From an uncultured Alphaproteobacteria bacterium (lineage in GTDB: Bacteria; Pseudomonadota; Alphaproteobacteria; HIMB59; GCA-002718135): DNA of 64,000 nt. The position numbers and the translations under genes are program-made. The notes beneath the pieces were generated by a model. It ran no database searches. It was not told the DNA's origin and saw only the letters and a list, made by a program, of their open reading frames with translations. Location of the stretch: positions 62,001 through 126,000 of the forward strand of contig CACGDO010000004.1 of assembly GCA_902571865.1 (NCBI GenBank), read 5' to 3'. How positions within the stretch are numbered: the stretch's first letter is position 1; every line of letters begins with the position of its first letter. Shown here piece after piece: positions 9,369 to 18,658 of the stretch.

Positions 9369-10068
9369 TTTTTAATTTCTCTTGTAGCATTTGTAAATCT
9401 TCCCAAGAATGTTTTTTATACTGAGGAGATCGCAGTAAAAAAGCAGGATGATAGGAAGCTATTGTAGGAATTGATTCATCTAAATTGAGTGATTTGTATT
9501 CATGCAATTTACCTCTGAGTTTTCCAAGCGCTAGAGGCGTTGATAAGATAGCTTTTGCTGCAACGCCTCCTAATAGAAAGATAAATTTTGGTTTAATAAT
9601 ATCAATTTGTCTTTGTAAAAATGGTAAAAATTCTAAAATTTCTTCATCATTAGGTGTTCTATTATCAGGCGGGCGCCAATTAACGACATTTGTAATGTAG
9701 ACGTCTTCTCTTTGTAAATTAATTGCTAAAAGCATTTTATTTAATAGTTGCCCAGCTCTCCCAACAAATGGAATACCTTGCTGATCCTCGTCTCTTCCTG
9801 GAGCCTCACCAATTAACATAACTTTAGCATTTAAATTTCCATCATAGACTACTAAATTTTTTGCAGTTTTTTGAAGATTCGATTTGTGATCTTTAAGGTC
9901 TTTAATCACATCATCTATTTTCTTTTTTTTATCCCCAGCATTGATATTGGGATCAGGTAATTCAGATTTTTTCTCATTTTCAAACCAGTTTCTTGGAGAA
10001 TCTTGAAGAAAATAGTTTACTCCAGAATTAACTATGAATTCTAAATTTTTTTTATTTGATTGATTCAT
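9358..10068 (-). CDS. Uracil-DNA glycosylase, family 4-like, without cysteines
   Basis: Removes uracil from DNA by base excision. Family 4 motifs are clear: VMLIGEAPGRDEDQQGIPFV (motif 1), FVGRAGQLLNKML, ITNVVNWRPPDNRTPNDEE, and IASYHPAFLLRSPQYKKHSW (motif 2). The translated protein contains no cysteine at all. Classical family 4 enzymes hold a [4Fe-4S] cluster with four cysteines, including one in the 'KCRPP' position, which here is NWRPP. A basic N-terminal region (KKKKIDD) precedes the catalytic domain. It is the first gene of the operon with slt, moaB and rnhB. Confidence 0.9.
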   Translation of the reverse strand: MNQSNKKNLEFIVNSGVNYFLQDSPRNWFENEKKSELPDPNINAGDKKKKIDDVIKDLKDHKSNLQKTAKNLVVYDGNLNAKVMLIGEAPGRDEDQQGIPFVGRAGQLLNKMLLAINLQREDVYITNVVNWRPPDNRTPNDEEILEFLPFLQRQIDIIKPKFIFLLGGVAAKAILSTPLALGKLRGKLHEYKSLNLDESIPTIASYHPAFLLRSPQYKKHSWEDLQMLQEKLKNVS

Positions 10069-10115
10069 GCAAAATTACAATTATCTATTCATAGTGCAAC
10101 TCTAGTATATTTAAA

Positions 10116-11423
10116 ATGATTAATTTGATTAAAAAATGGTTTTTTATTTGTCTTCTCATCTCCTTCAATACTAGTGTTTTTGCAACAAGTAGTTCTAACT
10201 TTTTAATCTCACAACTAGCCTTTAAAAATTATGATTATCCTGCAACATTATTGAATTTTAATGCCAATAAAATAAAACTATCTCAAGACCAACTACTTGA
10301 TAAAGCAATTGCGGCGATTATTACCGAAGACATTAATTTAGCCAAAGATATTGCTAATAAAATTTTGGAAAAAAACAAAAATAATCAAGAAGCATATATA
10401 ATTAAAATTTCATCCTTATTTTTAGACAAAAAATTTAATCAGATAAAAGATTTACGAGATAATTTAGACCAACCAAATGAATTACTAAATTTTATTTTCT
10501 TCACAAATAATAGACTTAAGGATGGTACTACCATTAGTCGTTCACTTGTTGAAATTGTGGCATCATCTTTTTCAAACAATGAGCAAAGACGTTTAAATTA
10601 TAATTTTTTGTTATTTTATACTTCACTTGCCAAATTAATTGATCCAAATAATGAAAGAGCAATAATTATTAAGGCCGAACTATTTGATCAAGTTGGTCAA
10701 TTCGAAGTGGCAAGAGATACTTTTGAGAAGATAGGGAAGGAAAGTCCATATTATTTAGATGCACAAAGCAGTTTAGCAATTAATTATTTATATAATAGTT
10801 CGTATGAGGATGCTGAAAATAAAATTTTATCTATTCTACAAAATAACAAAAACAATTATTCTCTAAAAAAAATTCTTGGTGATTTCTATCGGTACAACAA
10901 AAAATATGATTTAGCTTTACCAATATACAACCAGATGATTAAAGAAAACCGCGGTGACGTTTGGAATATATATTATATGAGAGGTATATGTTTTGAACAA
11001 TTAGGTGATTGGGATTTAGCAGAAAAAGATTTTTTAAAATCACTTGAAATAAAACCTGATAGTCCAAATGTTTTAAATTATCTTGCTTATGGCTGGGTTG
11101 AAAGAGAAATGAAATTAGATCGTTCTTTGCAAATGTTAGAAGAAGCGTATGAGGCTAACCCTGAAAGTTTCTATATTATTGACAGTCTTGCTTGGGCGCA
11201 TTTTAAAAAAAATAATCTTTCAGAAGCTGCACGTTTAATGGAAATGGTAATAGATATTGCTCCAGGTGAAGCAATATCTCTAGACCACCTAGGAGATATT
11301 TATTATGCTATGAATAGAAAAAGAGAAGCTATTCATTTCTGGCAACAAGCTCTAGAATTAGCTGAACCTGAAGATGAAATTGAAGAACATGTTAAAATTA
11401 AATTAGAAAAATTTAATGGATAA
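10116..11423 (+). CDS. Secreted/periplasmic TPR-repeat protein
   Basis: 435-aa protein with an N-terminal signal peptide (FFICLLISFNTSVFA) and tetratricopeptide repeats. The clearest are in the C-terminal half: YYMRGICFEQLGDWDLAEKD, LNYLAYGWVEREMKLDRSLQ, and LDHLGDIYYAMNRKREAIHF. It is probably a protein-interaction scaffold in the envelope. The N-terminal half has weak repeats. It overlaps ispE by 8 nt, an arrangement I recall from other alphaproteobacteria, though no functional link is shown. It is transcribed divergently from udg across 47 nt, so the promoters are close together. Confidence 0.85.
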   Translation: MINLIKKWFFICLLISFNTSVFATSSSNFLISQLAFKNYDYPATLLNFNANKIKLSQDQLLDKAIAAIITEDINLAKDIANKILEKNKNNQEAYIIKISSLFLDKKFNQIKDLRDNLDQPNELLNFIFFTNNRLKDGTTISRSLVEIVASSFSNNEQRRLNYNFLLFYTSLAKLIDPNNERAIIIKAELFDQVGQFEVARDTFEKIGKESPYYLDAQSSLAINYLYNSSYEDAENKILSILQNNKNNYSLKKILGDFYRYNKKYDLALPIYNQMIKENRGDVWNIYYMRGICFEQLGDWDLAEKDFLKSLEIKPDSPNVLNYLAYGWVEREMKLDRSLQMLEEAYEANPESFYIIDSLAWAHFKKNNLSEAARLMEMVIDIAPGEAISLDHLGDIYYAMNRKREAIHFWQQALELAEPEDEIEEHVKIKLEKFNG

Positions 11424-12249
11424 TAGTATTACTGAGAAGTCACCTGCAAAAATAAATTTATTTCTTAAAATTTTAAATCGAAGAGAAGATAACTATCATA
11501 ATATTAGAACAGGAATAACCAGTATTAATTTGTGTGATGAAATAGAAGTAAAACCAAGCAATCAATTCTATGTCGAATACAAGGGAGTATTTGCTCCAGA
11601 AAATAATAAATTTGATGATTGTATTGTAAAAAAAATATTTAGTTTTTTGAATATTTCACCCCCCAACATTTCATTTTCAATTACAAAAAATTTTCCTTAT
11701 CAAGCTGGATTGGGTTCTGCATCTTCAAATGCAGCAACGGTAATAAAGATCCTAGAAAATCTAGAAATTATTAATAAAAAAAATATTTTTGACTATACAA
11801 ATTTAGGTTCTGACATTCCTTTCTTTCTTAATCAACACGATAGTTTGGTAAGAGGAAGAGGAGATTTAATCTCAAACATTGTTTTTCCAAAATATTTTTT
11901 CTTAATAACAAAACCAAATTTTAATTGCTCCACAAAAAAAATGTACGACACATTCATTCCTTCTGATTTTGATTATAATGTCGAGGAAGATATTGAAGAA
12001 ATTAATGATAACGATAACGGGAATGATTTTGAAAAAGTAATTAAAAAACTCGAGCCTGATTTTAAATCTATTTATAATAAAATGGATAATTTAGAAGATA
12101 CTATTTTTACAAGACTAACAGGTAGTGGATCTTGTATTTTTTCAGTTTTTGAAAATAAACTTAAAGCTGAAAATGCAAAAAATTCTTTTCTTAAAACTTA
12201 TCCAAATTTGTGGGTAGCTGTTGCTGAAAATAATAATATAAAATTATAA
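11416..12249 (+). CDS. ispE: 4-diphosphocytidyl-2-C-methyl-D-erythritol kinase
   Basis: GHMP kinase that phosphorylates CDP-methylerythritol in the MEP (non-mevalonate) isoprenoid pathway. It shows the N-terminal KSPAKINLFLKILNRREDNYH, the ATP-binding glycine loop YQAGLGSASSNAATVIKIL (about residues 90-108), GSDIPFFL, and the C-terminal GHMP segment TRLTGSGSCIFSVFE. Its 277 aa is the normal size. It overlaps the TPR gene (ATGGATAA) and ends in a 6-nt convergent overlap with the RraA-family gene. This is the last clear housekeeping gene before the catabolic island. Confidence 0.94.
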   Translation: MDNSITEKSPAKINLFLKILNRREDNYHNIRTGITSINLCDEIEVKPSNQFYVEYKGVFAPENNKFDDCIVKKIFSFLNISPPNISFSITKNFPYQAGLGSASSNAATVIKILENLEIINKKNIFDYTNLGSDIPFFLNQHDSLVRGRGDLISNIVFPKYFFLITKPNFNCSTKKMYDTFIPSDFDYNVEEDIEEINDNDNGNDFEKVIKKLEPDFKSIYNKMDNLEDTIFTRLTGSGSCIFSVFENKLKAENAKNSFLKTYPNLWVAVAENNNIKL

Positions 12250-12900
12250 AATTTTATGTTTCTCGAATACGGCAGTTAAACTATCCCCTTTTTTTAATTC
12301 ATCTCTAACAGTATTTTCACTACTTACTTTTTCTAGAGCTTTACTTATTACCTCATCAATAACTTTAGATGGTACAATAACAACACCATCATTATCGCCA
12401 AATACCAAATCTCGACTTTCAACATAGACATTTGCTATTTCGCCTGGCACATCTGCCATCATCATTTTACCTCTAAATTTTGTATCAACAGGATTAGTGC
12501 CTTTTGCAAAAACTGGAAAACCAATTTCATTAATCATTTTTGTATCACGAACACAGCCATCTGTTAAACAACCTGCTGATTTTAAATAAGTTGCTCGAGT
12601 TGATAATAATTCCCCCCAAGGAGCGATCTTTTCATTTCCATGACAACATAAAACAGCAATTTCATTTTCTTTTAAACTATCAATTAAAGCTATTTCATGT
12701 TCGTAAACATTTGTATTTTCATCATCGTGATAAATGGGCATATACAAACCAACTCTCGCAAGCCCACATATAATTACATCTGGTTTTATTGATTTGATAC
12801 CAGGTGTTAATGTTTGTTTATGATAACCCAAACTATCTAACGTATCAGCTAATACAGCTGAATAAAGTTTTGTTTTATATTCTTCAAAATTAAGATTCAT
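12244..12900 (-). CDS. RraA-family protein (4-hydroxy-4-methyl-2-oxoglutarate aldolase-like)
   Basis: Member of the RraA/dimethylmenaquinone-methyltransferase-like fold, whose characterised catabolic members are class II pyruvate aldolases or oxaloacetate decarboxylases. Seen: LADTLDSLGYHKQTL, the active-site loop CLTDGCVRDTKMINEIGFPVFAKG (Arg-Asp pair), and FGDNDGVVIVPSKVIDEVI, a family hallmark. It is 218 aa, single-domain and cytoplasmic. It is transcribed divergently from the dehydrogenase operon that follows, so it may share a regulatory region (12901-12987) and a pathway with it. It is unlikely to be an RNase E regulator, given the catabolic context. Confidence 0.85.
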   Translation of the reverse strand: MNLNFEEYKTKLYSAVLADTLDSLGYHKQTLTPGIKSIKPDVIICGLARVGLYMPIYHDDENTNVYEHEIALIDSLKENEIAVLCCHGNEKIAPWGELLSTRATYLKSAGCLTDGCVRDTKMINEIGFPVFAKGTNPVDTKFRGKMMMADVPGEIANVYVESRDLVFGDNDGVVIVPSKVIDEVISKALEKVSSENTVRDELKKGDSLTAVFEKHKIL

Positions 12901-12987
12901 TTTTTTTGAATTTATTTATATTATCAATTTAGTTATTCGTATAACATCATACTATTTTAAAGTGGTCAAGTTAGTTTTATATAAATA

Positions 12988-13992
12988 ATGATTTATAATA
13001 TTTTAATAATTGGAGCAGGTGGAATTGGTAAAAGACATATTAAAGGTTATTTGGGAACTAGCAGAGCTAAAATTTCTATTGTTGAACCAGATGCTAATAA
13101 ACAAAAAAACTTAAATAATGAATTTGAAATTCAACATACATTTAATTCTCTTGATGAAGTTAATCAAAAATTTGATCTAGCAATAATATGTTCGCCAGCT
13201 AATTGGCATTTGGAACATATGCAGTTTTGTGTAAAAAATAATCTATCATTTATGGTAGAAAAACCTCTTTCTACAAAAATTGATGGTTTGGAAAAAATTA
13301 TAGAAGAGGTAAGAGAAAAAAAATTATTTGTTCGTGTAGGATATACAAGAAGAAATAGCATAGTCTCTAGAGCCTTAAAAGATCAAATTAAGAATAAAAA
13401 AATTGGAGATGTAAAATTAGTTTACATTAATTCTTCACAAGAGTTCCCTAAATATAGGCCAGATTATCAAACTATTTATTATGCAAAAGAAGAAACAGGA
13501 GGAGGCGCTATACTCGATGCTTCTACGCATATGATTGATCAATTAATTTGGATATTAGGAAATCCTGAGCAGGTAAGTTGTATGTACGATAGATTAGTAT
13601 TAGAGGGAACAGAAACAGAAGATACTTGTCTTATTAATATTAAATTTTCTAATGGGTGTTTAGCTAATATTACTGTTAATCAATTTCAAAAACCAAATAT
13701 TAATACCTATGAGTTTGTTGGCACTAAAGGTAATTTAAAAATTGATCATTCTAAATTAATGTTTGCTGATGATGATAGTGGTGTTTGGAAAGATCAAAAA
13801 GATTATATGAAAGGGCAAAATCCAATGGAAGTACATCAAAATAATTTTTTATTACAGGCAAATAGATTTTTAGATGGTTATGAAGGTAAGGATTGTGACT
13901 TAGCAACCTTAGAAGAAGCTTATTTAAATTTAAAAGTTGTATTAGCGGCTAAATTGTCTTGGAAAGATAAAAAAATTATCAAAATCAGTTAA
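12988..13992 (+). CDS. Gfo/Idh/MocA-family NAD(P)-dependent oxidoreductase
   Basis: Sugar or polyol dehydrogenase-type protein (334 aa). It has an N-terminal Rossmann motif IIGAGGIGKRHIKGY, CSPANWHLEH, the family lysine motif VEKPLSTK, and GGGAILDASTHMIDQLIWILG (the His of the active site in the C-terminal domain). It is first of six plus-strand genes (12988-18658) with 0-15 nt spacing. Its context with SDRs and an aldolase suggests oxidation of a sugar acid or amino sugar. The substrate cannot be named. Confidence 0.9.
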   Translation: MIYNILIIGAGGIGKRHIKGYLGTSRAKISIVEPDANKQKNLNNEFEIQHTFNSLDEVNQKFDLAIICSPANWHLEHMQFCVKNNLSFMVEKPLSTKIDGLEKIIEEVREKKLFVRVGYTRRNSIVSRALKDQIKNKKIGDVKLVYINSSQEFPKYRPDYQTIYYAKEETGGGAILDASTHMIDQLIWILGNPEQVSCMYDRLVLEGTETEDTCLINIKFSNGCLANITVNQFQKPNINTYEFVGTKGNLKIDHSKLMFADDDSGVWKDQKDYMKGQNPMEVHQNNFLLQANRFLDGYEGKDCDLATLEEAYLNLKVVLAAKLSWKDKKIIKIS

Positions 13993-13993
13993 T

Positions 13994-14773
13994 ATGATTA
14001 GTTTGAAAAATAAAAATATTTTTATAGCTGGAGGTAGTGGATATCTTGGTTCAGTTTTATGTGAAGAAATATTGAAACTAGAGGGAAATATATTTTTAGC
14101 TGATCAAGACATTAAAAGATCAGAATTAGTAATTAAAAAATTATTAAAAAAATATCCGAAAAGTAAAATTAAATTTTCTCAATTAAATATGATTGAGCCT
14201 GATTCTATTTCTAAAAATATTAAATTAGCTTATCAAAAATTAAAATATATAGATGGATTAGTTAATGCAACATTTGGATCAACTTCTGATAAATTATCTC
14301 AATTGACTGCTGAAAAATTTAATAAAGCTAATCAAATTAACTTAACAGGGTCTTTTTTACTTATGAGAGGTATTGCAAATAAAATGAAAAAAGGTGGAAG
14401 TATCGTAATGTTTGCATCTATGTATGGATTAGTATCGCCAAAAATGGAAATGTATCCAAAAAATATAAATCCTAATCCTGTAGAATATGGTGCAGGAAAA
14501 GCTGGTTTAAACCAAATGGTAAGATATTTATCCTCTTATTATGGTAAAAATAATATTCGTATCAATGCAATTGTGCCTGGACCTTTTCCAAACATAACTA
14601 AGGCTGCAAACAATAATAAAAAATTTTTGAATAATTTAAAAAATTCTACAATGTTAAAACGTTTTGGTAAACCTATCGAAACTGCAAAACCAACAATTTT
14701 TCTCTTATCTGATGCATCAAGTTATATGACGGGTCATTCACTAATAGTTGATGGTGGTTGGACAGCGTGGTAA
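13994..14773 (+). CDS. Short-chain dehydrogenase/reductase
   Basis: Classical SDR (259 aa). It has the nucleotide-binding IAGGSGYLGSVLCEEIL, LVNATFG in place of the common NNAG, the catalytic Tyr-Lys in EYGAGKAGLNQMVRYLS, RINAIVPGPFPN, and the C-terminal YMTGHSLIVDGGWTAW. It is 1 nt after the Gfo/Idh gene and in the same operon, so probably a paired dehydrogenase in the same pathway. Confidence 0.9.
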   Translation: MISLKNKNIFIAGGSGYLGSVLCEEILKLEGNIFLADQDIKRSELVIKKLLKKYPKSKIKFSQLNMIEPDSISKNIKLAYQKLKYIDGLVNATFGSTSDKLSQLTAEKFNKANQINLTGSFLLMRGIANKMKKGGSIVMFASMYGLVSPKMEMYPKNINPNPVEYGAGKAGLNQMVRYLSSYYGKNNIRINAIVPGPFPNITKAANNNKKFLNNLKNSTMLKRFGKPIETAKPTIFLLSDASSYMTGHSLIVDGGWTAW

Positions 14774-14786
14774 GTGATATTAATTA

Positions 14787-15746
14787 ATGATTCAGTTTCC
14801 CATAGAAAATAAAAAAATCAAATTAGCAATGCTAGGAATGACGGAAGGAAATGGACATCCTTACTCATGGAGCATAATTATTAACGGTAGATTTAATGCA
14901 GAAGCTTTAGCAAAATGTCCTTATGCAGCAATTATTGATTACATTTCAAAGCAACCAAAAAATACCCTGGGTATAAAAAATGTAGAAGTTTCACATGTAT
15001 GGACAGATAATTCTGAAGATGCAAAACTTGTCGCTAAAGTTGCAGAAATTGAAAATATTGTTGAAGATCCAAAAGATGTGATTGGTCAAGTCGATGCAGT
15101 TTTAGTTGCAACTGATATTGGTTCAGAGCATGTTGAGAGGTGTAAACCATTCGTTGAGGCAAATGTACCAATCTTTGTTGATAAACCATTATGCGATAGT
15201 TTTAATGATCTAAAAATTTTTCAACAGTGGATTGATGAGGGAAAGCCTATAATTAGTTCTTCTGCAATGCGATACTTTAAAGAATACGAGCCATATCATC
15301 AATCAACTTATGAACTAGGTGATTTAAGATATATCAATGTAACAATGGCAAAAAGTTGGGAGAAGTATGGGATACACGCTTTAGAAACATTATATCCAAT
15401 TGTTGGTCCAGGCTTTACTTCAATACAAAATCTTGGAGATAGGGATAGAAATATTATCCATTTACATCATTCAAAAGGCATAGATATAAATATTGCAAAC
15501 ATTGATGATATGTATGGAGGTTTTGGACTTATTTCATTAGTAGGAACTAAAAGTGGAATACAAATAAAATCAAATGATACTTTTTATGCATTTAAAAAAC
15601 AATTAGAGTCATACGTTCATTATTTACGAACAGGTGTAAAACCAGTTCCATGGGAGGAAACCAAAGAACTAATGCAACTTGTTGCTGCTGGCATTAAGAG
15701 TAGAGAAGAAGGTGGAATTAAAATTAATTTAAGTGAGGTTAGTTAG
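14787..15746 (+). CDS. Divergent Gfo/Idh/MocA-like oxidoreductase
   Basis: 319-aa protein. The middle part shows the family pattern VDAVLVATDIGSEHVERCKP followed by VPIFVDKPLCDS (DKPL lysine motif). The N-terminus (LAMLGMTEGNGHPYSWSIII) lacks the usual GxGxxG spacing, and the C-terminal domain is short. These differences suggest an altered cofactor site. It lies between the two SDR genes and ends where the next gene begins (TAG then ATG). The substrate is unknown. Confidence 0.75.
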   Translation: MIQFPIENKKIKLAMLGMTEGNGHPYSWSIIINGRFNAEALAKCPYAAIIDYISKQPKNTLGIKNVEVSHVWTDNSEDAKLVAKVAEIENIVEDPKDVIGQVDAVLVATDIGSEHVERCKPFVEANVPIFVDKPLCDSFNDLKIFQQWIDEGKPIISSSAMRYFKEYEPYHQSTYELGDLRYINVTMAKSWEKYGIHALETLYPIVGPGFTSIQNLGDRDRNIIHLHHSKGIDINIANIDDMYGGFGLISLVGTKSGIQIKSNDTFYAFKKQLESYVHYLRTGVKPVPWEETKELMQLVAAGIKSREEGGIKINLSEVS

Positions 15747-16538
15747 ATGAAAGTTTTAGAAAGTTTTTCTTTAAATGGTAAAGTTGCACTTGTTACTGGA
15801 GGTGCTGGACTTTATGGGAGACAAATAGTGGAAGCATTAGCTGAAGCTGGAGCAGATACATATATAGCTTCACGAAATATTGAAAGTTTACAACAAGTAG
15901 CAGAAGAAGAAACAAAACGAGGCTATAAAGTTACTGCATTACAATTAGATTTATCTCAGGATGACTCAATCGAAAAATTATACAATGACATTATTGAGAA
16001 AAGTGGAAAATGTGATGTCTTGATTAATAATGCAGTCTCTAGAGAATACGGCAGCCTTGGCTGGGACAATAGTCTAGATGATTTTGATAAAAGTTTAAGA
16101 ATAAATGCATCAGCATTATTTAAAATTACAAATATGTTTGCTGAAGGAATGAAAAAAAATAAATCTGGATCCATTATAAATATTGGATCAATGATGGGTA
16201 CTGTTGGTGTGGAAAATGGCAATTATGAAGGTACAGATTTCACACCTGCTACTTCTCCTTTATATTTTTATGAAAAGGGAGGTATGCACAATTTTACAAG
16301 ATGGGCAGCAAGTATGTTAGGTCCTTTTAATATTCGAGTTAATTGTTTAGCTCCAGGAGGATTTAAAGTTCCTTCTCATCCAGACAGATTTGTTGAAAAT
16401 TATAGTAAAAGAACCCAGCTAGGACGAATGGCTAATAGTACTGATTTAAAAGGCCCAATAATTTTTTTAGCATCAGAATCATCAGCTTATTTGACTGGAA
16501 CAATTATTGCTGTTGATGGTGGATATACTGCAAAATAA
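15747..16538 (+). CDS. Short-chain dehydrogenase/reductase
   Basis: Classical SDR (263 aa). Motifs are VALVTGGAGLYGRQIVEAL (cofactor binding), DVLINNAVSREYG, SGSIINIGSMMG, and the catalytic YFYEKGGMHNFTRW (Tyr-x3-Lys). RVNCLAPGGFKVPSHP and YLTGTIIAVDGGYTAK follow. It resembles gluconate 5-dehydrogenase/3-oxoacyl reductase-like SDRs in sugar-acid pathways. It is immediately adjacent to the genes on both sides (0 and 15 nt) and part of the 12988-18658 operon. Confidence 0.9.
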   Translation: MKVLESFSLNGKVALVTGGAGLYGRQIVEALAEAGADTYIASRNIESLQQVAEEETKRGYKVTALQLDLSQDDSIEKLYNDIIEKSGKCDVLINNAVSREYGSLGWDNSLDDFDKSLRINASALFKITNMFAEGMKKNKSGSIINIGSMMGTVGVENGNYEGTDFTPATSPLYFYEKGGMHNFTRWAASMLGPFNIRVNCLAPGGFKVPSHPDRFVENYSKRTQLGRMANSTDLKGPIIFLASESSAYLTGTIIAVDGGYTAK

Positions 16539-16553
16539 CAAAGGATAAATAAT

Positions 16554-17378
16554 ATGACTAAATATGATGAAACAACAACAAATAATGGAAAAAAACCATT
16601 TAATACTTTTCGAAAGAGCAGAGTAAAAAGAACGACTAGTGCAGGGAAAGTTGCAACAATATTAAAATGCAACACAGTTGATATTAAAGTAGCAGAAATT
16701 TTTGCCTTAGCACAACCAGATGCCATCTGGCTTTGTATGGAACATGGATCACTTGATTACAATCAAGCTGAAAATCAAAGTAATGCCGCTAAGATATATG
16801 ATGTTGACTCTCTTCTTCGTGTTAATAGAGGTAGCTACAGTAATTATATTAGAGGTTTAGAAGTTGATTGTACGGGATTAATCATACCTCAAATAAAAAG
16901 CTTAGCAGATGCTAAAGAGATTGAGGAGTTTACAAAATTTCCTCCTATTGGCAAAAGAGGAGTTGATGGTGGTAACAATGATGGAAAATATACAAAGCTT
17001 GATATGGCAGAGTATATTAAACAAGCTAATCAAGAAAGATTAGTAATCTATCAGATTGAAACACCTGAAGTAATTAATGATGTCGAAGCCATTGCTGAAA
17101 TGGAAGGCGTAGATGCACTATTTTTTGGGCCTGGAGATTATTCTCTTTCACTAGGTGTTCCAGGTCAAATGGATCATCCTGATGTTGTAAGTGCAAGAAA
17201 AAGAGTTGCAGAAGTAGCAAGAAAAAATAATAAAATTGCAGCTACTCCAGGTGGACCCGGAGTTGCAAAAAATTATATTGATATGGGATATAATCTTCTA
17301 AATATTGGTGCTGATGTAATTGCATTATCTGATTATGCAGAGAATTTAGTTAGTCAGTTTGAAGAAATTAATTCTTAA
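16554..17378 (+). CDS. HpcH/HpaI-family class II aldolase
   Basis: Metal-dependent pyruvate-type aldolase (274 aa), predicted to split a 2-keto-3-deoxy or 4-hydroxy-2-oxo acid. Seen: AIWLCMEHGSLDYNQ, LLRVNRGSYSNYIRGLEVDC, TGLIIPQIKSL, IYQIETPEVINDVEAIAEM (metal Glu) and ALFFGPGDYSLSLGVPG (metal Asp). An N-terminal extension of ~40 polar residues is odd. The stop overlaps the next start (TAATG), so expression is coupled. It probably cleaves the product of the upstream dehydrogenases. Confidence 0.88.
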   Translation: MTKYDETTTNNGKKPFNTFRKSRVKRTTSAGKVATILKCNTVDIKVAEIFALAQPDAIWLCMEHGSLDYNQAENQSNAAKIYDVDSLLRVNRGSYSNYIRGLEVDCTGLIIPQIKSLADAKEIEEFTKFPPIGKRGVDGGNNDGKYTKLDMAEYIKQANQERLVIYQIETPEVINDVEAIAEMEGVDALFFGPGDYSLSLGVPGQMDHPDVVSARKRVAEVARKNNKIAATPGGPGVAKNYIDMGYNLLNIGADVIALSDYAENLVSQFEEINS

Positions 17379-18658
17379 TGGATTTAAGTGAAATTCAAAA
17401 TACTATTTTAGATAGGCGTACCAAAGGTATTCCAGGTTCAAGTGAACCATTTCCACTAAAAGAATTAAAAAATAAAAAATGGAATATTTTGAAGGAAGAT
17501 ATGCCTATGCCGTTAATGGTATTAAAACAAAAAAATTATCTTCATAACTTGAAAACTTTCTCTAATTATTTAGAAAAACACAATTTAGATATTGCTCCTC
17601 ATGGTAAAACTACCATGGCCCCTCAGATTTTTTCTGAGCAGATAAAACATGGTGCATGGGGCATTACAGCTGGTGCTATTAATCAAATTCAAGTTATGTT
17701 TGATTTTGGTATAAAAAAAGTTTTACTTGCTAATCAACTTTTAGGTAAATCACATTTAGAAACAATAGCATCATATATTAATCAAAATAAAAATTTTTCT
17801 TTCTATTGTTTTGTTGATTCTATTGAGCAGTTTTTAAATATAAAAAAAAATCTTGGTGATCAAAATTTAACCAACCCAATAAATTTATTGCCCGAAGTAG
17901 GTGCGGAAAATGGACGGACCGGTATACGTAAAAAAGAAGATTTTTTAAAACTTGTTAATATAATTGGAGAAGATTCATCAAAGAATTTTACTTTCGCAGG
18001 TATTTCTTCATACGAGGGTATAGCAGCTGTAGCAATGAAAGGATCAGATGCTGTGCATGATTTTTGTTCAAAGATTGAAGATATTATTAATGATATTCCT
18101 TCAAATTATTACTCTCATCTAAATGAATTATTAATTACTGCTGGTGGATCAACTCATTTTGATATTGTGGGGGAAAGATTTTCAAAAATTAAACTCAGTG
18201 TTCCAATTAAAGTACTATTACGCAGCGGATGTTATATTACACATGATCATGGACCTTATTTGGATGCACTTGAGACAGCTAAAAGTGATTCCAATAGACA
18301 ATGGGATCAATCTCTGCAACCAGCTCTTGAAATTTGGTCCTATGTACAATCCATTCCTGAAAATAATCTTGCTTTTCTAACTATGGGAAAACGAGATGCT
18401 CCATATGATTCACGTTTACCAAAACCAATAAAAAGATTTAGACCTGGTGAAGGTTTCTTAGATATTGGTGAAGCAGAAATATTTAGCACAAATGATCAGC
18501 ATGCCTTTGTTAAACTTGCTGATAATCATGAATGGCAGGTAGGGGATATGATTTGTTCTGGTATTTCACATCCATGCACAGCATTTGATAAATGGAAGTT
18601 TATTCCAGTTGTTGATGATGACTATAATGTTCTTGATGGAATATTAACTTATTTTTAA
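17378..18658 (+). CDS. D-serine dehydratase/D-threonine aldolase-like PLP enzyme (alanine racemase fold)
   Basis: Fold-type III PLP enzyme (426 aa). The Schiff-base lysine is Lys77 in DIAPHGKTTMAPQI. The C-terminal D-serine-dehydratase-like domain has ITHDHGPYLD and the metal-ligand segment ICSGISHPCTAFDKW (His and Cys for zinc). Known relatives deaminate D-serine or act on D-threonine or 3-hydroxyaspartate. It is last in the six-gene operon and stops next to the convergent RidA-family gene, which would suit an enamine/imine-producing dehydratase. Confidence 0.87.
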   Translation: MDLSEIQNTILDRRTKGIPGSSEPFPLKELKNKKWNILKEDMPMPLMVLKQKNYLHNLKTFSNYLEKHNLDIAPHGKTTMAPQIFSEQIKHGAWGITAGAINQIQVMFDFGIKKVLLANQLLGKSHLETIASYINQNKNFSFYCFVDSIEQFLNIKKNLGDQNLTNPINLLPEVGAENGRTGIRKKEDFLKLVNIIGEDSSKNFTFAGISSYEGIAAVAMKGSDAVHDFCSKIEDIINDIPSNYYSHLNELLITAGGSTHFDIVGERFSKIKLSVPIKVLLRSGCYITHDHGPYLDALETAKSDSNRQWDQSLQPALEIWSYVQSIPENNLAFLTMGKRDAPYDSRLPKPIKRFRPGEGFLDIGEAEIFSTNDQHAFVKLADNHEWQVGDMICSGISHPCTAFDKWKFIPVVDDDYNVLDGILTYF

